Of a stretch of DNA of 64,000 nucleotides, positions 48,201 through 59,399 are shown one piece after another. Each line of letters opens with the position of its first letter. The stretch's first letter is position 1. Under the pieces are notes generated by a model. The model did not search any database, had not been told where the DNA came from, and saw only the letters and a list, made by a program, of their open reading frames with translations. Location: positions 26,397,001 through 26,461,000 of the forward strand of contig NC_057916.1 in the NCBI RefSeq assembly GCF_018873765.1, in the 5' to 3' direction. The translations under genes were made by a program, and so were the position numbers. Source of the stretch: Telopea speciosissima. Taxonomy: Eukaryota > Streptophyta > Magnoliopsida > Proteales > Proteaceae.

Positions 48201-51200
48201 TTTCTCATTAAATTTGTTTTCACCAGCTCCTGATTCCTCACTTTCAGATAATCTAGCAGGAGATGGAGCACTTTCAAGCTTCATTTTAAATTGTTGTGTG
48301 CTATTAGATGGACCCCTAGCAAGTAGTGATCCATTGGACTCATTAGAATTTAATCTACCACCAATATCAGGTGGTGGAAAGCCTTCTGATGATATCTGAG
48401 TTTCATCAGTGTTTGAAACAGGAGGTACTAGATTTGCTCTCCTTGTACGTGAGTTTTTTGGTGGCCTCTGACCAGCCCATTGAGCCATAGGTGGAGAAGA
48501 TGATCCTGTAGGCAAAGGACGCTTGCGGTTGTTTGTTCCACCCACAGACTGGGCTTTGTTTATGCTTGATGGCTGCTCCCAAGCATCAAGAACTCCAGAT
48601 GAGCGAGGGAAGTTAGGAGATGAGGTTGTTGCCACACCAGAACTAGAACCAGTTCTTGGTGCCCTTGAAACCTTTCCTTTTGTCACTGCACTAGGACTGC
48701 CTGACTGACTGTCCTCGCGAATAGTTATCCTAGATAACAAGGTTATGAGTGCATCAAAAACATTAATCATTGAATAAAAATGTAAACCTGATTTACAGGC
48801 CAAGACATGATCGGGGGAACCAACAAAAACTTCCCGGTCATCCAAAATCCACACTGCATGAAGTCTAAAAGTTGGAAAGTATAACTGGTCCTTGAGATCC
48901 AACAAAAAATTACTCACTTATTGTTTGCTTTTGCTACAACTCTCTCCTTCTCCAGCCCAGCTGCACGATCCCGGGGGTGAGAAACACTTTCCGGTTCGTT
49001 TCGGGATATTACGCGGGTATTGGGAGTGGTAGGCTGTGAGGCACCGTCCAATTTATTAATTCCAGCAATTCCATTTGAAGGTCCGGATCTGAAGTTCAAG
49101 ATATTTGAAAAGAGACTTTCCATTATGAACCAAGGGAGAAAACTTTAAAGGAGAGCTAATTAATTAGTTGAAAAATGAAGCAGGAAAAATTGATAAATGC
49201 ATTGGCATAGACATAAATGACCAGAAATGAAAGAATAAGTATGATGATACTTCTTAATATTATTAGAGTATGTCTAATTAGGATATCAGACGGCCTAGAT
49301 TTTGGTATTAGGGCAAATTTTCCTGTAGGCCACAAGCAAGAACAAGTGGGTGCAACCAAACTCTCCAGTGTGGAGGCAATATTTATTTTTATTTTTTTTT
49401 TGGGGGGGGGGGGGTTCAGGGGTTGGGGGAAGGGCAGCAATCCTTGACAAGTATCTTTTCTTTTTTTATTTTCACTTGTTTTTAGTTGGTACAGATAGCA
49501 ATGAAGCCCAGTTTGCATCTGGTCCAGTCATAGACCAGTCTTTTGGTCATATTTAGGTTTGGTTAACAGTACAACTATCCAATATCATTACTAAGTTCAA
49601 TGGTTAATTTTGGCAGTCTGAGCCACAAAAGTCAGAGACTCTTCAAGCCAAATACTGAGCAGGGTATGTCTCCAAAACAAGGGAATACTTAGCATGAACA
49701 TAGGGGATAAGTTCGCAATGTTCATGCTAAGTATTGTGTTTTATTCTGCAAAATAAGAAAACTTGAATCAAAATCTCCCATCTGCTGCTGATGTATTAGC
49801 ACGCTTTTATCGTGTTTTATTCTGCAAAATCAATATGCTCATAGGGGAATTCACAAGATGTTTGAACAGTCAACTAAAAAGAAAGAGTTTAATTTCTACA
49901 GAACCATTTCCTCTATTCATATTCTCTGTTGCTGTACTGTGGCCGTTTTAACCCAAAACTTCTTAACTCCATAATCCATACTTCTCTTCTACTCTCGAAC
50001 ACTAAAGCCATAACAATCAAATCCTAGACCTAATCTTAAATTCAAAGCCATACTCTCAAACTTATTTTCAACTGCACAGGAGAGAATTTTTGGGATGCCT
50101 CAAAGATCCATTGGAATCTCAATTTCATTCAAAATAGGCCTTTCCCCACAACCTATCTGGGCCCTTCTGTTAAACACAAATTATATCCTAGTCAATTTTC
50201 ATTCTCAAGGATTAAAACTTCGGGTTCCAGTGAGCTTTTCAACCCTTACCGAAACTGAAATATTGTCAAATTTTGGTGAATTCCGGCAGTCATTTTGTTT
50301 CGAACCTTGTTGAAACCGAAATATTTTGTCAAATTTTGACAAGATCAGTCGAAATTTCAAATCATGTATCTTTCTAACCTAATAGCTTAGCTAATTTATA
50401 GACCTCAGATACCCTCATTATATCAATCAACCAGCCAATTAAGCCCCATCTGACAAGTTACTTCCGGCTGAATGTCTCGGGGCACACTCCACTTACGTGG
50501 TGTTTGACCTAATTCTCTGTTACGCTTCACACGAATACTTGCCATATTACAAATATGCAGTGGATTTAAAGAATTTACTTTTTTCTCAAACAACTAATAA
50601 ACATTACCAACTTTTATACACATAAGATTATGGAACCATGGGTTGATTCAATCCTCTCTCTGTTAAGTATTATATCATTTGGTATATTCGCAGTAGCTCT
50701 TATTTGAATTAAAATAAGATCTATAAATGTAACTACAGGTTCTGCATGCATTTAAGTGCGTCAAGGTAACTTAATTTTCAACGTATCTGGATGTATGAAT
50801 ATATGATGTATCCACAATATGTCTTAAAGCTGATTACATTACACTCTTTGATACTGCTATTTTGAATTCCTGGATACCAGTATTTAGAAAAAATAAGACA
50901 GTTAATGAAGAAATTTTCAAAGAAATTCAGAAACATACAGATCACTCAGACATCAACACAATATATTTCAGTCAACTATTCAAGGAACATTATCTGGATC
51001 TCCACAAACCACCACTAGAACAAAAGAGGAAATCAAAGAAAAAAGAATGACGTGTGAACAGAACCACAGAAGAAGATACCTGAAACCATGGGCATCACAA
51101 GATCGAGACCTAGGATCATTATTAAGCTTCTGATGCATTGCTCGTTTTACCTCTCTATCACCATCCATACCTCTAGTAACAACTGCACCAACAGAGCGTT

Positions 51201-52898
51201 TCCTCTTCATTTTTTTGTCCCACCCTTCCCCCCCAGCAGGAAGTCCACGGATCTTTTCTTCAACCAGAACAGAACCCCCATTACCAGCCTTGAGCACATC
51301 CCTTTCCTTTTCAATTGGCCCAGGTTGCCTTGTAAGATTAGAATTTCGACCTTCTCCCTGAGATGAATAAAAAGAAACATCTCAGAATAATAAAGGAAAG
51401 GCCAGAGGTTTTGTGTATGGCTGTGTACGTACACGACCATCGCTTCAACCGTTGGATGAGGGAGAGAGGAAGTGTGTGTAATACCACTTCTGCCCCCCTT
51501 ACTGGACGAAGGGCTGAAGCACCAGCCATGTACATACACGACTGTGCACAAAAACCGGATCCTAAAGAAAATTTATGAGAAATACTTGGACAGAAATCCA
51601 TCAACCAATAACATATAAAACTGTAAAATAAAACAGGTCCAGCTAAAAATAAATTGTAATAGTTTGAATTTCTAAGCTTAAAACCAAGTTGGGAGTCCAT
51701 GCAGCCATTTTATTGACTAATGCATCATATAGTCCCAGAATCAACTGATTGAATTAACCAACACTAAGTTGTGTAAGAACCACCACCACCCAAAAAAAAA
51801 GTTCTAAACAAAGTAAAGGAGATTTTGCAAAATAGGAGATAAAGCCTAAGTGAAGGTGCCAGTAAAGATCACACCACCACAATTTTTTTAAATACATACC
51901 CGTACTTCCGCAACTGCAACTGATGTACGAACTCTCCTATTCGGAACAGCATTCTTAGTCCTCTCCTCCAGCCTTTGAGTTACAAGACTGGGACGGTTTT
52001 GATGAATCTGACCCCCCATCTTCAACAAATTTGTCCCACCTGACCGTTCGCTTGATAAGAGTTCACTCCGTTGTTTCTTCCTTGAGTCAAGGGCTTCACA
52101 ATACTTGTCCAATTTTATAATGGACTCATTCAAAGTTTTCACTCTCTCCCTGGTCAAAGGACATTAGATCTTCAGTAGGTAACCACTACCTAACATTATG
52201 CGAGTGCTTCAGTGATAGTGAGACCACAAGTAACTACATCCTATGATTCTCAATCCAAACCTAGAGGTTTGTTCAACATTACTAAGCCCTGGTAAATTTA
52301 ATATGGGAATTCAGAGGTATAATCAGCTTCAAATTCCCCATGCTACCTCTACAAACAAAAGATGGAGCTGGAGAAAAGGCTCAGCAAATATACATGATGA
52401 GATGTTATATAGAAATGGAATGGAACCAAATCCTGGAACAAACACAATCTGCTAATCTATAATCATCTGGTGAAAGTAGATGAGTTACCTTGCCTTAGTA
52501 CAGGCATCAAAAATAGATACTCTGACACGTTTTAGTTCCTCTATTGCTACTGGAGGAGCAGCCTTGGAGTGGGCAGCTCCAACAGAATGGTCCTCAGAGG
52601 TGTTTCCAATATTAACACCCAGAGCCCTCCTTAGCTCTCCTGCACGAGTAAATTTCTGATCGCTGAGCGCAATTGGCTCCAACATCAAGGGAGGCATGTT
52701 TGCTGACAAGGTATTACTCCCTCTGGACGACCCCGGGCCAGAACTTAGCATCCGGTTCTCTATTCCCTCACGGAAGCTCCTCGACCTATCCAAATTGGCA
52801 GCGGAATAGTTGCCCCGTTGTCCATTTGGATAGGTGCCAGCAAAGGCCGATCCCTCCGGACTACCTGAAGTCAACTCAAATCTCGTACTGCCGGCCAT
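42268..52898 (-). CDS. Conserved plant protein of unknown role, At4g29790/At2g19390 family, 15 coding exons
   Basis: Exons (minus): 52898-52489, 52149-51900, 51357-51080, 49088-48918, 48729-47947, 47847-47750, 47449-47387, 47287-47199, 47095-47030, 46752-46096, 45189-45115, 44934-44864, 44777-44720, 43530-43278 and 43004-42268. All are GT-AG and phases agree, giving 1,352 residues. The protein is Ser/Arg/Lys-rich and mostly disordered, often labelled 'serine/arginine repetitive matrix-like'. Conserved islands are VPNRRVRTS, SSPPMAQWAGQRPPKNSRT, EEIGDGVRRQGRSGR, RSTRPGCDKNE, TPLYQRVLSALIGED, acidic LAEGEEEEINKDIVELKKGL, ACRGSHASKSG, TKTKPKQKTAQLSTSGNG and the terminus SSWLNFDEDGLQDHDSMGLEIP. 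Basic tracts suggest a nuclear location. No enzyme domain is seen. Family assignment is from remembered similarity; the function is not known to me. Confidence 0.9.
44556..44650. repeat. Dispersed repeat copy in an intron (related copies at 59.6 kb)
   Basis: CACTTTCAAATTATTTTGAA at 44572 and GGAATAAGACAAGGGC at 44621 match, in order and spacing, the segment at 59606-59672. It lies in the intron between exons 44777-44720 and 43530-43278 of the At4g29790-like gene. Confidence 0.7.
49089..51079. other. Long intron of the At4g29790-like gene
   Basis: This 1,991-bp intron has no second gene. It contains a T-run followed by a G-run at about 49388-49413, two GTTTTATTCTGCAAAATAA-type direct repeats near 49738 and 49814, and CGAAATTT/CCGAAATATT-rich DNA at 50210-50360 similar to 34.5 and 55.0 kb. 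Confidence 0.5.
51408..51556. mobile_element. Foldback MITE in an intron of the At4g29790-like gene
   Basis: The left arm starts GGTTTTGTGTATGGCTGTGT and the reverse complement of the right end is GGTTTTTGTGCACAGTCGTG. Inverted similarity continues through GTAC.TACA, GCTTCA.CC and GTTGGATGAGGG / CGTCCAGTAAGGGG, so nearly the whole 149 bp can fold into one hairpin. It lies in the 51358-51899 intron. Confidence 0.8.
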
Positions 52899-53860
52899 AA
52901 CTCACAACCAACCATAACAACTAATATTCGGAGCTCACTCCTACTTCACAACCCGTCCAAGTGGCTCAAGCAATGAGCATTGGCATGGTGGCCCTGCATT
53001 AAAAACGTGAATGGATGTAATTAAACATGGAACAATAAGAAGAGACACTAACTGAAACAACATCATATAGAAGAATTCATCGGAAACTCTCATTGAACTG
53101 TTCCAATCCTAGTAAAGATACTTGCAACCAAATTTCTGGAAGTAACAAAGAAAGGAGACGGGGGAGCGGGGATACATGCCAGCGACTTTCAAAGCTAAAA
53201 AAAAAAATGGAGCTATCATCTACAAAAGCAGCAACTTAAGTATGTTTTTTTTTAGGTCGAATAAAATACTACGCGGAGTCAGCACAGACATCAAACTCTA
53301 GTTGCAGAGACTCGAAAAAGCAACATCGCGACGACATCAAAGGATCTCACTTTCCCAAATGATAAAAGGAATAGAAATAGATTGAGCTCGATATGGACAC
53401 AATTCAGAAGAAAATCAGACAGAACTAACCAAAATTCGCTGCGGCATCCAACACGATGGATACAGAAAGAACAGAAACCCTAACAGAGACCAAATTCAAT
53501 AATTCAACGAACAAATGCGAAATTCTCACTAAGAAGAAAACAGCTTAGCTGCAGGAACAAGCTCGATGAATTCCGAAACCCTAGCTGCACCGAAAATCTA
53601 GGGTTTCTCGACGATGAACTCGCCTATAAATCCTACCGGAAGAACAGCGAAGACCATCGAAATCGGGTGGTGAGAGTAGAGAAGAACGTAAACTTACCAG
53701 CATTCACTGATCAACCAAGTGATATCAGAAGATCGAACGATAAAATCTACAGAGAAACAATCAAACAACCAAACCCATAAGCCAAAAGGGGAAAAAATAA
53801 AAAATAAACACGATGAACTCCCCTCTTTTAATTTCCTTTTCTTTGACCTTTTTCTTCTTT
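52899..53860 (-). promoter_or_regulatory. 5' UTR, leader intron and promoter region of the At4g29790-like gene
   Basis: Upstream of the ATG the minus strand has an acceptor (TTTTTAATGCAG) ending at 52994 and a donor (CTG then GTAAGTTT) after 53698. The leader is therefore probably a non-coding exon from about 53.85 kb to 53698, an intron 52994-53697, and a short second leader part 52993-52899. Leader introns of this size are common in plants. The transcription start is not determined. Confidence 0.6.
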
Positions 53861-54784
53861 TTCGAGCCGTCGTCGAGGTGATTCCTTCCCGTTATTAAAG
53901 GGTCGGTCCAAAATTATAAATTGTCCTAAACTGATAAAAGAAAGCATAGGAGGGGCGAGAATGAAAAAAACAGCCCCAAGGTGGGGCACTTACCGTATTT
54001 TAAAGGGCCGTTTGGTCTCTTCTGTAATTTTTCGGGATTGGAGCCTTCTCTTTGGCGCTATATCTTAAGCTCTTGTTTGATCTTCAGACGCACTTGTACA
54101 CTAGGTGTCGTTCCCTAGCTTCTTTCCGAATTCTTGTATTGTAAGGCTCAGGAAGTCAATTGGAGAAAGTTTTGTCCACCGTGGAAAAAATATATCCATC
54201 AAGTGGTACAAATATTTTATTCCCTACTCATCATCAGACGACCCATGGGAATCCCTTTCACTATGGCCGAAGGGAAACTCGGTCCTAGACCATGTATTTT
54301 GGTTTGTTATCAAAATTGAAATATTTCGGATTTTGGTTGAAGTTTAATCAAAATCAAGTACATTTATGATAATCATAATTAGTTGGTCAATTTGATGGTC
54401 AAACGATTTTATTAAAAACACAACATTCAACAAAAGTAATTGAAATATGTATTAAGAATGGAATGAAGAAAAATTACCGCTTAAGAATACATCAATGCCA
54501 AAAAGTGTCACTGTATATTATTATTAGGGATTGTCTATATGATCGTGTTTACATATGTTTGAAGCATTAGATTGGAAAAAAGAACATCTAAAGTAGTAGT
54601 TTGTCTTTAAAACCTATGATTTATGTGGCTATGTCATCATTTGTCTGAAGAATCTAGCAAAGTTCATTACTTTTTTTTTTTGGTAGGTCTCAAAGTCCAT
54701 CAACAGTACAATTAGTGAAATATTTAAAAATTGACAAAATGAGGTTTCAAATCCACCCAAATGTTGAAGTGGATGCTCCATAGT
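53861..54784. other. Intergenic DNA, nothing recognised
   Basis: Short frames at 54105-54347 resemble no family. Confidence 0.4.
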
Positions 54785-54982
54785 TGATCACCAAGTCATG
54801 ATTCAATAGCAAAGTGAAAGACTTTGCAAAAAAATTGAGGATTCTTACCAAGTGGTCACGGGTTGGAGTTTGGAAACAGCCTCTATGCAAAAGTAGGGGT
54901 AAGACTGCGTACATTATGATCCTCCCTAGGCCTCGTAATGGTGGGAGCCTAGAACACTAGGTACACCCCTTTTAGTAATTAT
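54785..54982 (+). mobile_element. Au-SINE-like copy
   Basis: GGAAACAGCCTCTATGCAAA followed by AGTAGGGGTAAGACTGCGTA (54880-54920) is the characteristic body of the angiosperm Au SINE. Next comes GATCCTCCCTAGGCC and GTGGGAGCCTAG...CACTAGGTACACCCCTTTT, where Au SINEs end in a GGGCTGCCCTTTT-type tail. The upstream GTGGTCACGGGTTGGAGTTT is a decayed B box. The 5' border is approximate. Identification is from memory of the consensus. Confidence 0.8.
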
Positions 54983-55402
54983 GGAATTCTCAAGCGAAAA
55001 CTCAAAACTTGTCAAAATTAATCGAAATTTCATCAAAATCTCGCCAAAATGAATTGAAATTTTATCAAAATGATTGAAATCTTGCATGCTTGCAAGTCGA
55101 CCCCTATTTCACTTCGAGACTTACTCGAAATCAAAATTTGTCATGGAAGATGAAAGGGGGACATATTTAAAGACCATATATGCCACCAAGACAAGAAGAT
55201 GGTTGACTTGTGATATTCATTCCTCATATTTCGGTTTGATTGGTTAAAGTTCAGAACCCACAAAGTTGTTGTTTTATTCCTCTTATCCAGAATTTTGTCC
55301 AGATGTGAGAGAAGAAAATCTCAGATATTATGATGTTCCAACACCCCCCCCCCCCAAAAAAAAAAATTCACCTCTAAAAGTTGGAAGGGCCAGGATTGTG
55401 GT

Positions 55403-55590
55403 GGATCCAGATCGTCTACGGTGCAGCTGCCCATCCTGCCTGTGCTGCACAGACATAGGGCCGGGTGCAAAGGCTGCCTTACCTCCACTCGGGCAAGACG
55501 CTCGGGTAGGGGTAAGGCGGTCTTTGCACGTGGCCCTGTATCTGCGTTGCACAGGCAGGACGGGCAGCTGCACCGTAGACGATCCAAATT
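55403..55590. mobile_element. Foldback MITE, near-complete 188-bp palindrome
   Basis: Left arm GATCGTCTACGGTGCAGCTG CCCATCCTGCCTGTGC is mirrored by the right end as GATCGTCTACGGTGCAGCTG CCCGTCCTGCCTGTGC. Inner parts GGGCC..GTGCAAAG.C.GCCTTACC also pair, leaving almost no loop. Open frames run through it on both strands because of the symmetry and are not genes. Confidence 0.88.
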
Positions 55591-57229
55591 GAATCATTAG
55601 GAGGTAAAGTGTATACTTTTTTCTCTTGCCATCCATATAGGAAGCCTGGAAACTCAAGTGACTTGAGTGAACAAATGGGCAATGGTTGTATGGAATCTTG
55701 ATCTTGATTCCAGAGTATATATATGGGCCATTCTTATTAAGTCCAATATCTAACTTGAGAGTCTAGGGCTCATTATTCATTACCAGCAATTTGAAGAAAA
55801 AAAAATACACTAATTACAGTTTTGGAAGTGCTTAGAACTTGATCCATCAATGCCTCTGCCCATGGCTGCCATCTTTTAACTTTAGAGGTCAAGTTTTAAG
55901 GATAACCACTTCTGTAGAAGGTTACAAATCTTGCTTATCTGAAACCACCTGTACAAATATTTGGAAGAGTACTCTGAGAGATGTCCAAAAGAGAGGTTGC
56001 CCTCCTGCAGATTCTCACCTCTAGAAGGAATGGCAGCTGGTTGTTTAAAAGTTAAAACTGAGCAAGGTGAAGATATATATACATACAGAGCGGAAAGTAT
56101 GCTCTACTTGATGCCTCCGCACGTTCTCCCATTGGACCTGTGCATGCACGAAAGCCACGCTCTCGAACAGATAACACTTCAATTCCCTTGGCTTAATTAG
56201 AGGCTACGAACTATGAGGACATAGACCATGAGTTTTAAGGTAAGCATAGCTTACTACTCTCCCTGAAAGATTACCAAGTGTAAAGGGGGCCTCAAAATAG
56301 GCAAAAAGTTGGTCATTTAGGTAGAGCCTTAATGGGTTTCCTGTGTGGACACTTTGGACTTCATTGACCTAGCCTCCATGCAGCAACTCTCTTCTTCTTG
56401 TAGAAAGATAACCAAAATGAAAAGAAGGTCTTTAATAGGAAACAAGCAAATATTGCAGCAAAGACTTCAAAAGAAAGGAACTTTATCTCAAGAAAGAGCA
56501 AATGTCAATGATGTGATAGTGAATAGTGATAGTGGATAACAAGATAGTGAGTCAATAATTTAATAAAAAAAGATGGGAGTCATAAAACCATAGGTTGGTT
56601 GAAGTGCTTGCCCCCCCCCTCCCCCGCGTAGGAGGTCATGGGTTCAATTCTCCTGGTCACATTTGTGTCATATTAATTAAGGCATCATTGCTCCTCACCT
56701 CCCCCTTGGTAGTTGTAGATCATCATAACCCTCACGCAATTACAATATAATCTTGTCCTAATCTATTATATTATATTGATATACACCTATTACAATAATC
56801 CACCTTTTTATCTCTGATATAACTATTTATTGCATCAGTCACTTGGTTATTATGGATTGGGATGGTAGATGGTAGCTATAGGTATAAGCTTCTAAGAAAA
56901 AGCCTTATCGAAGAAATAGCTTCTCAGTCATTTTATGATTATTGTTGAAAATAATTTCAATTTTTCATAAATAAGGTGTAAAAATCATATCACAGCTTCC
57001 GAAATTGAAAGCACCCCCCTAAAATAATTTTGAAAATCATACCAAAGAGGGTGTTGTTGTTCTAGGACGGATGATGGCATATGAGGCTGTACATCTCTCC
57101 ATTCCTCTGAGGTTCCATTTGTTGCAAGAGAAATTAAGGAAAGGAAACAAAATTAATGTAAAACTAACAGTAAATTTCTTATAAGGAACAGTCTATTGGT
57201 TACATTGAGCTCAAATCCGATAAAAATTA
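55591..57229. other. Intergenic DNA, nothing firmly recognised
   Basis: Short frames at 55839-56200 and 56345-56539 match no known family and show no splice context. Confidence 0.4.
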
Positions 57230-57300
57230 AGGGAAAATGAACGTGGTCTGGTCGCATGGATCTTGTCTCCTGTGCCCAGACACGAAATTACTGTCTTAGT
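57230..57300. repeat. One-sided end of the 60.4-kb MITE family
   Basis: AGGGAAAATGAACGTGGTCTGGTCGCATGG...TGCCCAGACAC resembles, in order, the ends of the foldback element at 60.40-60.60 kb. No matching right end is found nearby, so this is a fragment. Confidence 0.5.
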
Positions 57301-57849
57301 CCCCCCCCCATGAAATTTTAAAAAAAAACTTATTTAAGCAGATGCCCCTACGCACATTCTCATTGAAATCTTCTCATGGATGCCTACCTATGCATATTCG
57401 CAACCATTTTCTTGGCCCCTTTTGATTTTTCATCGAAAGGTTCCCTGTTAATTCCTTCCTTTATTGCTTATGATGGAATGATTAATCTCTTCTACAAGTT
57501 CTTGTATGTGGAAATAGCAGACTAAAGTTAACATTGAATATGGATCGTCACCTTCCAAGTATTTCTATGTGGCTTATTTGGGTAAGTCATTCTTCTCATC
57601 TTCTCAATACAAATAAGAACAACTCGTCATGGACAAAATTAACATCTAAAGCACTCCACTCCCCACATTCTGCACAAATTAGCCACAAAATACATTAGCA
57701 ATCCCCCAATTACACTGTATCTGTGGGAAAAAAATTTGCTGCTATCTGTGGTGGAAGACAAGGAAATGGAATAATTCACTTCCTTTTTAGGTTCATAAAT
57801 ACACTTTAAGATCTCATTTCCTTGGCTAGCAGCATTTTTTTTATTTTTG

Positions 57850-58023
57850 GACAAAGTTTTCCAAAACTCGTAGAGGACGAGTCACCCACCATCTTAGGGT
57901 TCACAAACCTTCCTAGGGTTTTTGTATGTTCCAAAATATCCTCCCAATACCCTTTCTCCATCCTCTCCGGTCGCCCCTCGATAAATGGGATCCCATTCAT
58001 CGTGGGTGGAGGGAAACTTGGTC
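57850..58023. repeat. Dispersed repeat copy 2 (also at 19.39-19.56 kb)
   Basis: GAGTCACCCACCATCTTAGG, TTCACAAACC, TAGGGTTTTTG, CAAAATATCCTCC and GGGATCCCATTCATCG..GGTGGAGGGAAA repeat the order seen at 19.4 kb. Confidence 0.65.
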
Positions 58024-59060
58024 TTTTTTTCTTTTCTTGTCTTTGTGTTCTTTAAAATTGTAAGAGTAAGGCCTGAACACAAAGAAACAGAAGAAGATCA
58101 CAAGATATGAGATCAGATATACCTTCAGGATCATCACCAGTTTCAAGAAGAATGACTTATCTAAATAAGCCACAACAAAATGCTTCGAAGGTAACCACCT
58201 AAGTCAACTTTGGGATCTGCAAGCAAAAGCATGTCGAAGAAGAGATTAACCTTTTTATTTAAAATAAGTGAAAATCTCTACAAGGAAATAATAGAATTAG
58301 CAGAAAACCTTTCCATAGAGAAAGCAAGGAGAGCCAAGAAAATGGTAGCAGTAAGCAACCAAGATTCGCAGGATCATCCAGGAAAATTATCTCCTCCAAT
58401 TCCCTACCCGGCCGAGTTCCCCAATGCCTTTAATAAGGGTTAACTGCCAGATTAAATAATATATTGAGCCTGCAAATATTATCTGAACTAGCCCATCACA
58501 AGCCCTAGTTTCAAACCATGAACAGTGTTAGAGAGATCACGAGCCACACATATATGTGTTCTGCACATATAGTTGAAAAAAATAGAAGAACTTCACTCTC
58601 TTAGCTAAGACACGATAGATGGAGAAGATAAGAGAAAGGAGGCTAAGAGGGTAGGAGGAAACAAGCAATAATCCAGTGAGCAGTGATATTTGTAAGGGAA
58701 ATTTTCTATCAGAGAGAGAGATCGAGGATTTGCTGGCAGATTCGCAGAGCTAGAAACCTTATAATAGCATGGTTGCCTGTCTCTTTTGGTAGAAAGGGGG
58801 TTTGTTAGTTGCTAGAGAGAGACATTTTAGAAACAAGGGGTGGGCGCTAGGGGGAGACCTTATAGCATGGTCCTCAGAGGCACATACAATTCAGTTACCT
58901 GTCGCTTTTGCTGAAAGGTAGATAACCAGTAGGTGCAAAACAGTTTGTGTGTGTGTGTGTGAGAGAGAGGCATTATTGAGGACTTGGCTCAGGTTCACAT
59001 ACTAGAATGTTCTAGTCCGCCCGCAAGCCGTCTAGGTGGAATCCACTTTCCACCGAATCG
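58024..59060. other. Intergenic DNA, nothing recognised
   Basis: A 77-residue lysine-rich frame at 58210-58443 matches no family I know. A (GT)n/(GA)n run lies at 58948-58970. Confidence 0.35.
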
Positions 59061-59236
59061 ACATCCTCTACTTCTGCCTACCCCTACTTCCGTGTGCTCC
59101 CTACACACAACGAGGCGTGCAAAGACCGATTACCTTCGGTTGGGTAAGGCACTTAGGTAGGGGTAAGGCGGTCTTTGCGCATCCCGTTGTGTGTAGGGCG
59201 CACACGAAAATAGGGGCAGGCAGAAGTAGAGGATCC
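59061..59236. mobile_element. Foldback MITE related to the 55.4-kb element
   Basis: Left arm ATCCTCTACTTCTGCCTACC pairs with the right end read as ATCCTCTACTTCTGCCTGCC. Pairing continues through CGTGTG..CCCTACACACAACG and GC.AAAGACCG for about 75-80 bp. The centre TAGGTAGGGGTAAGGCGGTC is shared with the 55.4-kb element, so both belong to one family with diverged outer arms. Confidence 0.85.
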
Positions 59237-59399
59237 AGACTCATTCCCATCTGGATGGCTTTCAAGTGTACGAGAATCTTATCTTACGTGAAATTGAGCC
59301 AGACTCGATTATTGAATGGCGTTCTTTGCATGACCCATGTAACTACGGCCCACCTAATTTGGAATTTTTTTTTTGGGTAAGATAATTTGAAAATTTAAT

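Noticed and set aside
51408-51556. Possible microRNA precursor hairpin
   Set aside because: Arms pair over nearly the full element with transposon-like ends and related elements occur nearby; a foldback MITE explains it better without small-RNA evidence.
55266-55657. Several overlapping frames, with similar Cys-rich peptides on both strands
   Set aside because: The DNA is a near-perfect palindrome, so the two strands encode almost the same peptide; it is a MITE, not a gene.
58210-58443. A small lysine-rich protein gene
   Set aside because: The 77-residue frame has no recognised motif, no conserved neighbours and lies in repeat-rich DNA; it cannot be told from chance.
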